A DNA stretch of 64,000 nucleotides from positions 47,817,561 to 47,881,560 of the forward strand of contig CM042012.1 of NCBI GenBank assembly GCA_023525715.1, given 5' to 3'. Shown here in pieces: positions 12,895-25,853 of the stretch. Origin of the DNA: Cichorium intybus. Taxonomy: Eukaryota > Streptophyta > Magnoliopsida > Asterales > Asteraceae. Each line of letters opens with the position of its first letter. Position 1 is the first letter of the stretch. The notes below the pieces were generated by a model. The model was not told where the DNA came from. It saw only the letters and a program-made list of their open reading frames with translations, and did no database searches. The position numbers were made by a program, and so were the translations under genes.

Positions 12895-13640
12895 CTGCGT
12901 GGTTTCTTCGATCAAAGTAAGTTCAACGGCATAGATTATGCGTGTTGGTTCCAGAATTTGAGAACAATACTCAATTTCGAGGGAAAACTTTATATGATTG
13001 AGGACCGAATTCCTAAGGATCATCCAGCCAGATCCACTAGTGCTGAAATAGACGGTCATCTTAGACGTCTAAATGATTCGAATAAGGTTGCTCGTCTCAT
13101 GTTAGACACTATGATTCCCGAGCTTCAAAGAAGATTACGGGGTCTTGGTGCTTTTGACATAATTAACCAACTTGAGGACATGTTCCAAGAGCGGGTTAAA
13201 CGAGAACGATTTAAAGTCATGAAAGCATTATTGGGATGTAGGCTGTAAAAGGGATAGAGTGTCAATGCGTATATGTTTATCATAAGAGGGTATTTTGACC
13301 AAATGTGGAGGTTGGGATTTCTAGTAAGTCGGGAGTTAGTCACGGACATTGTCCTTAACTCGCTGACTAGTTCTTATGATCAGTTCATTCTGGACTTCAT
13401 TATATAGAACTTAAAAGGACCCTTCGAGAGATTACATAGCATGTCAAAGAAAGTAGAACTTGACATAGCTAGGAAATCTAACACCAGAGTTCCTAAAGGA
13501 GGTGTCAAATGAAAAGGATAGGCCATACCAAGGGAATGATTTTCTTAATGAAACCTCAATACTAAAATCCTGAGGAAGTATTTTGTTTCCACTGAAAGGA
13601 AATAGGACATGGAAGGCATAAATGCTCAACATATCTGATG
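12895..13640 (+). pseudogene. Copia-B gag relic with zinc-knuckle remnant
   Basis: A 96-codon open stretch (12958-13248) reads as copia gag (FNGIDYACWFQNLRTIL upstream in frame; then MIPELQRRL and FQERVKRERF) and matches the same region of the Copia-C2 gag (NGTNYNDWIRNIKMAL; MNPELQRIY). A relic of the CCHC knuckle lies near 13580-13622 (CFH*KEIGHGRHKC), where the second cysteine codon is now a stop. Frameshifts separate the pieces. It is non-functional. Confidence 0.75.
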
Positions 13641-14536
13641 TAGCAGAAGCAGTTGCAAGCCAAAGTGTATGGCGCTTCAGGTATATTTGTAATTCCATAA
13701 GTGCTTTGTGCATGACCTGTACTACCATTTTTAATGGGTAAAGACTGGAAGAAAGCAAAAGCACAACACATGGAGAGTTGGATCGAATGATGGAATATAA
13801 GCGCTTGCTTTCATCCATAGGATTAGGAACCAACTTCTCTAGTGTTTTAGTTTATGGTTTGGCAATTGAAGATTGTTGATGTGAACATTATTTCATCAGA
13901 TGGTTTTTGACTTGGTTTAAATAAAAGTTGTTTTAAATAAAGGTTATTTTAAAATTATTTTGGAACAAAGTTATGGTCATTACATCTATGAAAACCAGTT
14001 CACAACAATAGTTCAAAGAATATTGATTCAAGAGAATCCAAATGTTTGGATTAATGGTATGAGTGGAATTGTCTGCTTTTATAAACTTGAAAGAAGCCAC
14101 TAGAACTCCAGGTGGACAGGATTCTGGAAATCATTTGACTGAAAGTCTTATGATAACTGCTATTCTTGTTTATGTAAAGAGATAACTATGCACTACTCAC
14201 AAGTTATTGTGGGCAGAGGCTGAGAATCTGTTGGACCTTATACATCTAATGTATTTGGACCGTTTAGTTTATCCACGTAACCGTGTAAAATACTTTATTG
14301 AGTTTGAAACCTATATGGTGTTCAGTACTTCATGAATAGAGTATAGAATCAAAAGAGCAAAAGGATAAGAATCTTAAATCCAAGGGTGGATAATGAGTTT
14401 CTTAGTCAAAGATCCTACAATCGTCTCATGGACTGTGAAATTTTTTTCAACAGTCACCTATACTTAGAACGCTACGAGTATCATAAGGTGTGTTTGAGTT
14501 GTAATCGAACTTAAAGGTTCGACATATGATAGATTT

Positions 14537-17500
14537 TGTGACAACCTAAATTTTAGTATACGAAATAAGGATAAAAGCAATAACAATAATAATAATAATC
14601 TTGATGTTTTGAGGTTAGATGTGCAGTTTACTTTAAATGTATATAGAAGGGCAAAATGGTCAAAGAATATAAAAATATGGGAATTTATGTTTTATGAACT
14701 TTTATTAAGTCATAATAAAGTATTATTCCACTTGGAAAATTTATTTAAAGACCCGATGGTAAAAATTGGAATTTTAGGACTAAAAGTGAAGAAAATATTC
14801 GTAAATCTTTAAATATTAATAACTAAAAATCTATAAGGAAATTGGGTAAAAGTCATCAAGAAGAGTTTGGTAATATTTTGTGTGATAAGAATAAAGGAAA
14901 AAGATTTGGGCCGTTTGGAGTTATAACAAAGAAGTTATGACAGGTCAAAGATGATCAAAAAGTAACAAAAATGACCGATAGCCCATGTTTGAGGGACTGT
15001 ATCGGCAAATCTATAATGATTTGGACTTAAGTCAGTAGAATAAAGTTGTAAAGCTCATTCCCACCTTTTTAAAGGTGTAAATTTTGTGAAATTCCGATGT
15101 CATACGAGGAAGTTATAGTGTCGTAAAGTTCGAGAAAAATATATTACCAAATGCTGAAAATTGTCTAAGGCATGTTCAGGGGTATTTTTGGAAATTTTCA
15201 TATCTCACCCAAATGGATATTAGAACCCGGTTTTTGTATATCTGGGTGCGCATTCTTCACTTGGTACGTATCAGAAAAGAGAAATCGGGAAACAGAGGAT
15301 GAAGCGGAAAGAAAATTTATGAGATTAAGAAATCGAGAAAGGAAAGGTACGAACGGGAGACAGATGAGGAAGAACATGCACACCGATTGTGTGTGTGTGC
15401 GTAAATCAAGGTTCGAGAGAGACAGATAGGGACTCGGCTTGGTCCCTATGGTTCGCGAATTGAGTGGGTCGAGGCAGAAAGGTCGGAAAGCAGCAGTGGG
15501 AGCCGCTGCGGCAGCGATTCCGGCGGCGAATGTTGCTGGTGACGGCGGCGGAAGGTGGTTGGTGGTTGGGATGAAGCTTGAGATCCGATTTCTTGTGTTC
15601 TACGGCCCTTGGTACTTCAAATTTCATATTTATATTGAATTTGGGCATATTTGCAAGGTAACTTTCAAGCCCTAATTTAATTGATTTTCAGAAGTCTAGA
15701 AATTGCTTGGATTATGTTTGCATGTGGAGAATTGATTCAAGAAATATGAATAATTCTTAGAATAAACCAGAAAATCAGATTTAATCAATATATAATGTTG
15801 AGTATTATGTAAACGGAAGAACTTTGTTGGTGTTCTTGAAGAGAAAAGTCTATGGAATTAAAGCTATTGTTGAAATTGCATATACTAAGCTTTTAAACTA
15901 GAAAGATCAAGTGTTTGTATGAAAATCATGTTAAGTTAAAAGCTAAAAATTAGTGTGACATATATGTTACAGTTAACAATTGAAATTGGGAAATTATAGT
16001 CAACAAAATTATATTATGATGAATTTTGTCGTTGATTCTTCCAATTTGTCCAAAATCAATCAAGAAGAGAATTATAACTTGATAATGTTATTTGGAAGAT
16101 GGTGGCATGTGTACATACAAAAGGTGATTTGAAAGCTTGAAATAAATGTTATAAATAGTCATTGAACGAGTTTGTAATGTTGGAATGGAATTGTGGATTC
16201 CAACTTTTGGGATAATTTTAATATATACAAAAATATCACAAAAGTGAATGTAGAATTTAATTCCAATAATATTTTATAAAGTGTTGGGTATATATTAGTG
16301 TCAAGTGAACGGAAAATAACAAGTTTCATAATGGTTTCTATTTTTAGAAACTTTATTGGATTAATTGTGCCAAAATGGCATAAATGACTAAAACGAAAGA
16401 TGTTTTGATATCTAAGTAATCAGTATTAAATTAAAAACATGTTAAAACTATGAAGTTGATTAAATTGTATGACAAACCTAAGAAATTCCATAAATGGTCA
16501 AAATGGGACAAAAAACGGGGTCAATTTGACATATTTAAATATTAAGCTTTTGTAAGGTATGTTTAAACCAATGAAATGATATTGGAAAACGGTTAGAAGG
16601 GTTATGACTAATATATTACTAGTTTAGTTGTATAATATGTTTCTAATCTTTATTAAATCGTTAGACTTTGAAGGAATGCTTGGAAGCAGTAAAAGCTTAG
16701 AGCTAGTGGATCTTTATAGCTAGACATACCTAGCTACCGAGGTGAGTACATGAGGATTTTTACTGGGTACATAGCAACAAGTTTTACATATTGAATGTTT
16801 TATATTAAATCTTATGCTAAATGTTATATGAGTAATGATCTTCCAAATGGTTTTTAAAGCCTGAATTAGCAAGTATTTACAAAGTTTTATATGGCTTTTT
16901 AATGTGAGTCTATATGCAAGTTTTACCATACATGTCATGCTTATGAAAGTTTACGGTTATGTTTTGAAAGTTTGATTTGACATTAAATTAAATATGTTTT
17001 GAAAAACAAGTTTTGGCATCTAGCCATACGATATACGATGTTTATGAAAAGAGGTTTTGGCATTAGCCTTAATGTGTTTATAAATGAGTACTTTGATGCT
17101 AAGTAATGTCATGTTTTAAATGACTGGTATTTAAGATATGAATGAATGCAGCAATGCAAATGATTATGTTACCCACTTTCGCCCGGGCCATGATGTTCCT
17201 GCAAGGGAACCTAGAGGAATCTACTGGGGTGGTACCGACCCCGTCGCGAAGTAGATGTCCTATAGCTTATGATGCTAGGATGGACTGATTTTGTTCTTTC
17301 CATCCTAGGCTAGACTTGGGGTATCATTTAAGGTGATTAATGCCCTAAGTATAAAAATCCAGTTATAATTGAATATCAGTCAAGTTTAAGTAATGAAAGT
17401 TTTATGTTGGTAAGACTGTTATTTAATTTATTTTGAAAAGGCTTTACAAGCAAAAATGAAAACATGTTTCAATTATAAAGGTTTTGATAACAAGTTTTAT

Positions 17501-18195
17501 GATATGATTCGTTTATGAACTATTTAACAGAAAGTGTCAATACATGACTTAATTACAAAGGTTTTGAAAATATTATATGTTATGTTTACAAATGTTTTGG
17601 GTCTAAAACCCATGTATCTCACGAGACATATTTGTCTTACGTATTTTGTTTTAATGCTATGTATCTCAGGAACAGGATTATTGGCATTGGATGATAGAAG
17701 TTATGGATTTAGAAGAAAGCTAAGGCTTTATAGATAGAATTGAAGATTGAAGGGTAGTTTTGTCCTATATATGGTATAATTATATGAATTGTTGAGAACC
17801 AAGTTGTTTATGTTTTAGTATACCCTTATAGTTATATTGTCATGTGTGGCTATGTCCCGTATAGTTGTTGGGCTTTTCTTTTTATTGTTGAGTCGGGTCA
17901 GTATGGATTTATCTGTATAGCCCAGAGGTCATGCCGAATTTTCGGTAGAATTGTTAGTTTAATACGGGACATAACACTGTGATGTTTTAAGGTTTACTAT
18001 GGTTGTGTTGATATGAATTCTGTAACCCCCAATGTGTTTAAATACTTTTAAACTTATTTTTTTTGTTGGGACCAAAGTTTTAAAAGACATGATTTATAGT
18101 CATGAGAAAAGTTTTTGAAAGAACAAAAATTTTACTACACTGTATTTTTATAAACGATTATATTGTTTAAAGCTTATGAAAGATGAGGTGTTACA
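14537..18195 (+). mobile_element. Solo-2: Ty3/gypsy-type solo LTR
   Basis: 3,659 bp, starting TGTGACAACC and ending GGTGTTACA, with a perfect duplication gattt (14532-14536, 18196-18200). It is homologous to Solo-1 throughout, including the block ggtaccgaccccgtcgcgaa and the motif accgaggtgagtacatgagg, but it lacks the 2.3-kb duplication. No internal coding region or second LTR is present. It lies inside Copia-B, which lies inside Copia-A. Confidence 0.87.
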
Positions 18196-18639
18196 GATTT
18201 CTTTATGCTTCCAATCAGTGTCTGAGGTTAGACCTTAGAGACAACAGTGTCCTAAACCTTGCACCAACACAAAGGGTTCTCTAAACACTGTCTGGAAATA
18301 TGGAGTGTAGATGTTTCTTCATTAGCATATTTAGAAATCTGGTGTTTTGAGACTTACGGTTTACCGTGAAGCTCAGAGAACACTGATTAACAGAAGTATT
18401 ATTCCATTGGAGTACTTGGATATAATAAACATTTTAACAACAATATAATGTTGTTTAAATGGTAGTCTTCTATGATAGGAAGCTGGTATTCAAGAAATCA
18501 GTGGGAGCCAGATTAATCTTTATGAGACTCAAAGGATCAAAGAACCTGATGTTGGAACTAGCACTCAACCAGAGATAGAAAAACCTGTTGAGACTCAATA
18601 AGAGTTTACTGAGGAATCTGACATAACTCCATCTTCTGT

Positions 18640-20110
18640 TCGAGAAACCGATAAAGAACGTCATGCACCTGAGTTTTATGAATCACATGTTGACAAAGGT
18701 GATGAATGTTTGGTGGATCATGGTAACCCTACCAATTATCGGAAGTCGTGGCAGGCCCTTTGGGTTGCTTTAAAGAAAGAGGTTATGGAGAGCAAGATGA
18801 AATCCATGTATGATAACCAAGTTTGGAATTTGGTTGATCAAACACCTGGCCTTAAAATAGTTGGGTGTAAATGGGTCTTCAAGAAGAAGACATACATGGA
18901 TGAAGAATACACACATGAGAGCCAGAGTGATGACGAAGTATTATACTCATATTCAAAACTTGATTATGAGGAAACCTTATCATCAGTGGCAATAATCATG
19001 TCTATTTGGATGTTGTATGCCACAACATAGGTCGGTGATTACAAAATATGGAAAATGGATGTAAAAAACCGCTTTCCTTAAGGTAAAACATTAAGAGGAT
19101 GTGTGACCAACCTATGGGTTTTATACAATCCAAATGTCCGAATAATAGTGTGTAAGCTTGAAAAGTCTAGGACTTGAACAAGCATCTTGCAAATGGAATT
19201 TTTTCTCGATGAGAAAGTCAAAAGAGTTTGGCTGTTTGAGAGGCAAAAGTGAACCATATACATGTCGGAGCTAGTGGGAGAATTGAAGTCTACCCTATGT
19301 TGTACACAGATAGCAAAGTTCTCATGTAAATGTCCCTATCTCTAGAAATATGAAATAAATGAGAATTGCTATGCTAAAAATGACACAGGAGAGACTAAGT
19401 ACATATGAAGCATCGTGATCTATAGGGATAGACTTGAGTACTTCATAGGGATTTGAGAAACAAAAGTGAACCATATACATGTCAGTGCTAGTGGGAGCAC
19501 TGAAGTATACCCTATGTTATAAGCAGATAGCAAAGTTCTCATGTAAATGTCCCTATATCGAGAAATATGAACTAAATGAGAATTGTTATGCTACAAATAA
19601 CACGGGAGTGACCTATTGCATATGAAGCATCATGATCTATGGAGATAGAACTGAGTGCTTCATAAGGATAAGCTAGAGTACATGAATAATCAGGATCTAA
19701 AGATACAAGACTCCTATAAGGGATTCAACTTTCCGTATCAAGGTTTAGGACTAAGTGAAACTCAGAGTCCTAGTTGCACAAAGATTCTGGATGAGATGAG
19801 TTGAGTATCGTATGCACTTGCATACGGATCAATCACATAATGTACAAGACCTAATGTATCATATGCCTTGAGCATGATGAGTTGACATTTAGCTAATCCT
19901 AGAAAAAGTCAATGGAGTGAGGTCACGAAATATCTTAAATGTTTAAGATGTTCTTGATTCATTATAGTACGTAAGAACTCGGTATAAAGAAGCACACTAA
20001 TACTAGCTTCCAAACTAATAGAGACGGTTTATGTATGTAGTCAGTGTCGCAGACTAAGCAAGATCGTTGTGCTAAGTCCATTTGTATTAGATTTACAAAT
20101 GATTGGCTTT
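18640..20110 (+). pseudogene. Copia-B RT/RNase H relic
   Basis: The longest open piece (18710-19030) aligns with the start of copia RT: MKSMYDNQVWNLVDQTPG and GCKWVFKKKT, nearly the same words as Copia-C2. Downstream pieces keep traces of the DVKTAF region, EQASCKW-like text and a YVDD-region relic (LYTDSKVLM). An RNase H trace near 20011 resembles ASFQTDRD. Multiple frameshifts and stops are present. A 217-bp stretch over the YVDD region is tandemly duplicated (about 19244-19460 and 19461-19677). Confidence 0.75.
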
Positions 20111-20968
20111 GAGTGAGTAAAGTGTGGTTTGATTAGTATTAGGAACTTAAGCAATGGAAAACTCTATTTGATTTGAAGATTATTATGTGGAGAACATAAT
20201 ATATGCATAAAGGCAGTCATTTCATTAGTTTATCTTTGTGTTCCAATTTTGCATGTTTTACAGACTTCCTTAATAATTTAATTATTATTCAAAGCATCCA
20301 CAGTCGGTCATACTTTTGGAAGTAAGTATTGATTCAAGACTGACATGAGGAATTGGTGGGTTGTCCATATAGATGGAAATAACATAGAGATGCGCTAATT
20401 CTCATGTGTACTTAATAGGGATTAAGTATTGGAGTAACCTGCACTTAGAGATTACTTCATAGAATCTGTCACGATTAATTCTAAGATGGTAATATCTTAT
20501 ATTCTTCAAGCGGAGATGCATTAATTCTTAGTCCTACAGTCTGTTGTGCCTTGGTTTTCTCCAACGTTGTCCTTAACTGGTAGCGATACAGGGAATGTCC
20601 AGGTATGACATGATGAGTAGGCGAGATCTGTGTAGTCAAATTTTATTTGTTCCTTCTGCCTTAACAGGAGAAGCGATATCCATGGGCCCCTCGATGATTT
20701 GGTGCTGACAGCAAGTGTACGGCCGTACCGAGACTGAATTGATATATAATCAATAGTGCCGTTTGTTATCGGGAAACATAATCTTGAATGTTTGAGACTA
20801 ACATGTCAGACGTTCATACCGATATCTTATAGAACAAAGAAATATTTGATCACTTGCCTAAGGGCTATTTCATTAGATGAATACGGAACTTGTCTAGGAT
20901 GACATACACCTTACTAGGTTAGGGAATATTAGACCATACAGTTGTTATAACAAGTGCAAGTGGGAGAC
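20111..20968 (+). other. Copia-B 3' untranslated region
   Basis: Non-coding. It contains blocks shared with the 3' untranslated regions of Copia-C2 (57181-57932) and Copia-C1 (35581-36400, minus): tttgcatgttttac, ccacagtcggtcatactttt, and the polypurine tract caagtgggagac at its end. Confidence 0.7.
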
Positions 20969-21653
20969 TGTTGGTTATATGCTCATCGTTATAACAAGTT
21001 GGTAATATTACTATAAATAGTAGGGTCCTTTTGGGTTACACGCAAGAGACGATTTAGCTAAAAGAGATCAAAAATAAACTTCAGGGGTTAAGTTTATTAA
21101 TATACCAAAGTAAAGGTATATTAATTAGAAACTTAATGGGTTAAGTTTATTAATATACCAAAGTAAAGGTATATTAATTAGAAACTTAAAAAGGATAAAG
21201 GACTAAACTGAAGTTATCAATAGTTTGAATTTCAAATAGTCATTATCCACAAGGGTGGAGATAAGGATGAGATGCACTATAAATAGAACCCTAGATCTGA
21301 GTTGTAAGTGATCCCAAAAAAACCCTAATTTTCATCACCCTCCTGGCTCCTCCCACCCCTTGGTATATGGCCGATTTCTTTCAAAACCCTAAGTATTACG
21401 TGCTAAAACTTCAAGCAAAGGTATATACTACATCAACGGGTGCTGGATCGTTGTCTTAGGTGCGATTACATTAGAGGAGTTCTACTTTGGGCTCTCTTCA
21501 TCCTAACAAGATCAGATCTGAGATCTTAAAAGGTATTTCTTGAACCCTCTTGATTTTACAGTTACAAAAGTGTGCATGATTCTGTGATTCTGGTTTAATA
21601 CGATTTTGTTTTAAGTTTTCGCTGCGTTTGTTTTATGTTATCATATTCCAACA
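20969..21653 (+). repeat. Copia-B 3' LTR
   Basis: 685 bp, directly after the polypurine tract caagtgggagac. It retains the same internal direct repeat as the 5' LTR and has an 8-bp insertion in the ccctcctcccacc region. Confidence 0.92.
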
Positions 21654-24600
21654 GTGCTCTCATCCCATAGGGGATGAGGCTAAGGCTGTTAAATGGGATT
21701 GTGCAAATACTATGGTTGTTTCTTGGTTGTTAGCTTCTACGACTGAAAATATATCGTCTGTTTATATCTTGTCTGAAAATGCTTGTGATTTGTGGCTTGA
21801 GTTAAAACAAACCTATGAAAACATAAATGGGTCTGTTACTTATAATGATTTTCAAAATATAAATGTGTATACTCAAGGATCTGAAAGTGTTTCTGACTAC
21901 TTCAACAATCTTAATGGGGTGTGGAAGGAGTTTGACTCTTTATCTAAGATAATTGAGTGTACTTGTACTGCATCTAAAGATCGGCAATCCTTTTCTAATC
22001 AACTTAAGTTGTTTCAGTTTTTAATGGGATTAAACGAAAGTTATAGTTCAATTAGGAGTAATATCCTAATTCAAGAACAATTGCCTGGTGTGCAGTCTGC
22101 TTTTGCTACTATTTCCAGAGAAGAATCACTTAAGAATAGTTCTTTTATTGGTAATTCTAGCAAAAGTTAAAATTTTGTGTTTGTTTCTAAAGGACCTGAT
22201 GTTAAAAGGAAAAGTGTTCAAATTTTGAATCTGGTTTGTAAACATTGTAATATGAAGGGGCACACTATTGAAAGGTGCTATGAACTCATAGGTTTTCCTA
22301 AAGATTTTAAACCAAGAAATGATTATAGTTTACAGAACAAGTCTAGTATTAATGTTGTTACTTTTGATAAGTCTATTTCCTCTGTTGATAATAATAATAT
22401 GGAATTACAATTCACAAATGAGCAAGTTTCTAAAATTTTAGGGTTGATTAAAGAAAACTCTTCTCTTGAATATGTGTCTGCTAATATGGCAGGTATATCT
22501 AGTGTGTCTAATGTGATTTGTGCTTATAATTCTATCAGTTATTGCTTGAGATATCGTGAATGGGTTGTAGATTCTTGAGCAACACAACATATGACTGGAA
22601 GTTATACAAATTTTGAAAATGATGTTGATGTTTCCGACTTAGAAATGAGTGTGGATCATCCTAATGGAACAAAAGCTATGATTTCTAAAATTGGAGACTT
22701 AAAAATTTTACCCTCACTTGTTTTGTAAGATGTTTTGTTTGTTCCAGAATTTAAGGTTCATTTGCTTTCTGTCCATAAACTTGCACGTGATAGTAGAATA
22801 GGAGTTTATTTTGATGAAAATAATTGTTATTTGTACAATACTCAAGATTTGTACACCAATCCAATTGTGACGACTGGTAAAGTATCAGGAGGCTTGTATT
22901 TTCTAGATAATAAAAAGGTAACTTGTAATAATAGTTCTACCTTGGTTGTATGTTATGTGTCTAAGATGACTTGGCATCAGCGACTTGGTCATCACTTTGA
23001 TCAAGTCCTTGGTGTTCTAAAGGACAAGTTGAGTCTAGGAAATGATAGATTGTCCTTGTGTGAAGTGTGTCATAGTGCTAAATAAATTCGTGAATCGTTT
23101 CCCTTAAGTAGTCATAAGTCATCTAGTTTAGGAGACCTTGTTCACCTTGATGTGTGGGGACCCTATTGTGTGTCAACTAGAGACGGGTTCAAGGATTTTT
23201 TAACAGTTGTTGATGACTATACTTGGGCTGTTTGGGTCTATCTTATAAGAACAAAGGACGAAGTGTTTGAAAATATTGTTGCCTTTTTTACATGGTAAAA
23301 TTGCAATTTTCCAAGCCTGTGAAAATTTTTAGATCAGATAATGGAACTGAATTTGTAAATTCAAAGGTTAGAGATTTTTTTGAAAAAGAGGGCATTTTAC
23401 ATCAAACTACCTGTGTTTATACACCTCAACAAGATGGGGTTGTAGAAAGAAAACACAGGCACTTGATGAATGTTGCAAGGTCTTTACTTTTTCAGGCTGG
23501 ATTACCTTTTAATTTATGGGGGGGGGGGGGGGGAAACTATCTTAACTACAACCTTTTTAATCAATAGAACGCCTACTTCTGTATTAAATGGTAAGTCACC
23601 GTTTGAGATGGTTTATAAAGTTGAACCGAATTTTGATTTTTTAAGAGTTTTTGAGTGTTTGTGTTTTGCAACAAAGTTAAACAGTTCAGATAAGTTTGCC
23701 CCTAGATCTAAAAAATGTGTTTTGATTGGTTTTTCAAATGTAAAAAAAGGTTATAAATTGTTAATTCTTGATGACAAATTTGTTTTCTTTTCCAGAGATG
23801 TGCGTTTTTACGAGTCAGCTTTCCCTCTTAAACTGGCAACTTCAAAAGGAAGTCCTGATCTGTCCAAATCTGGAATAAATCATACAAATTTTTTTGATTG
23901 TGTATATCAAACTTTACGTATCTATTCTAGTCCCGAGAGTCACAATGATGTTTGTGTTCACGGTAATACTGAGAATGTCATCTCACATTCGGTTCAGGAT
24001 GGCAAAAGAGCTCTCGCAACCGACTCGGAGGATAGGAATGAATGATATGTTGAAATTCCTAATTTTTCTGAGGGAACATCAATATTTGAAAATTCTGAAC
24101 CCGCTCGATTTGATGATGCCCTAGGTGCTCTACTTTTAGGGTTTAGAAGGTCTAGTAGAAATAGTAAAGTTCCTTCAAAATATGATCATTTCCTTATAGA
24201 AAGAAAGTATAAATTTGGTATATAAAAAACAGTTGGGTACGCTCATATTGACTCTACTTCAGCCTGTTTTGTTTCTTCCTTAAATAAGTCATTTGAACCT
24301 AGTAGTTTTGATGAAGCTGTTAAGGATCCAAATTGGATCTGGGCTTTGAATGACGAAATGGAAGCATTAAACCAGAATGGAACTTGGGTTGTAACAGATT
24401 TGCCAAAGGGGCGCAAACCCATTGGTTGTAGGTGGGTTTTTAAAATTAAGTACAAATCCACAGGAGAGATTGAGCATTTTAAGGCGAGACTAGTTGCCAA
24501 AGACTATAGTCAACGAGAAGGCCTTGATTTTGATGAAACTTTTTCACCGGTTGCTAAATTTACAACTGTTAGATGCGTTATCACAATAGCAGTTCAATTT

Positions 24601-25853
24601 AATTGGAATCTTTATCAAATAGATGTTAACAATGGTTTTTTGTATGATACACTTGAGGAAGAAGTTTATATGAGTTTGCCACCTGGCTATTTTTCAAAAA
24701 ATGATAACCAGGTGTGTAAACTTGTTAAATCTCTATATGGTCTAAAAAAGCTCCTAGAAAATGGAATGAAAAACTTACGTCCTCATTAATAAATTTTGGT
24801 TTTGTACAAAGTAAAATTGATTTTTTTGTTGTATACCAAACATGATGGAGGTGTATTTCTTGTGCTTTTGGTTTATGTTGATGATATTGTTCTAACTGGA
24901 AATAATGAGCTTGAAATAGAATCTGTAAAAAAAATTTGAAGTCATAGTTTTTGATTAAAGATTTAGGTCTTTTGCGTTTTTTCCTTGGAATTGAAATTGT
25001 TAAAACTAATAGTGGTTTGTGTTTGTCTCAACTTAAATATTGTTTGGAGTTGTTATATGAATTTGGACGTTTAGCATCTAAGCCTATTAGAACTCCTCAA
25101 GATGTAAATATTATAATCTCTAGTGATGGTTCTGATGGGAAAGATGATTTGCTAGACAATGTAACTGAATATCAAAAATTAGTTGGAAAGCTAATCTATT
25201 TGACAAACACTAGGCCTGACATTTCTTTTATTGTTCAAACTTTGAGTCAGTTCATGCATGCTCCAAGAAAGTCACATTTAAAAATTGCAATTCGTGTTTT
25301 GAGATATTTAAAACTTTTTCTAGGAAAAGGTGTTTTAATATCTAAATGTGATGAGTTATTGTTAACTGCTTGTGCTGATTCTGATTGGGCAAAATGTGTA
25401 AATTCTCAATGTTCAAAAACCGGATATTGTTTGTTTTTGGGAAGCAGTTTGATTTCTTGGAAAATCAAAAAATAGTCAACTGTTTCAAGATCTTCTACTG
25501 AGTCTGAGTATAGAGCTCTTGCTACAGTAACCTGTGAAGTTTTGTGGTTATTGAAGTTAATGAAAGATCTAGGTCTTTAGTACAAAGTTCCAATTAATTT
25601 ATAGTGTGATAATCAATTTGCTATTTTGCTGTCTCTTAATCCAGTGTTACATGAAAGAACAAAGCATATCGAAATTGATGTTCACTTGGTAAGATATAAA
25701 GTTTCTGAGGGTGTGATAAAGGTTGTAAAGGTTAATTCTTTAGAGCAAATTGTTGATGTTTTCACCAAACCTCTTGGTCTTAGTCAGCATAATCTTTTAT
25801 CAGAAAAACTTGGTTTGTATAATGCATTTCCTGTTCAGATTGAGGGAGGGTTT

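Larger units (their letters stand above)
10834..21653 (+). mobile_element. Copia-B: degenerate Ty1/copia element
   Basis: Begins TGTTGGTTATATGC and ends ATTCCAACA. The flanks gttct (10829-10833) and gtgct (21654-21658) form a 5-bp duplication with one mutation. LTRs are 10834-11510 and 20969-21653 and differ by roughly 3-4% by eye, plus an 8-bp indel. Primer site tggtatcagagcc and polypurine tract aagtgggagac are recognisable. Coding content is reduced to gag, zinc-knuckle, RT and RNase H relics, and Solo-2 (14537-18195) sits between the gag and RT relics. Gag, leader and 3' untranslated sequences resemble Copia-C1/C2, so the two families are related. Confidence 0.9.
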
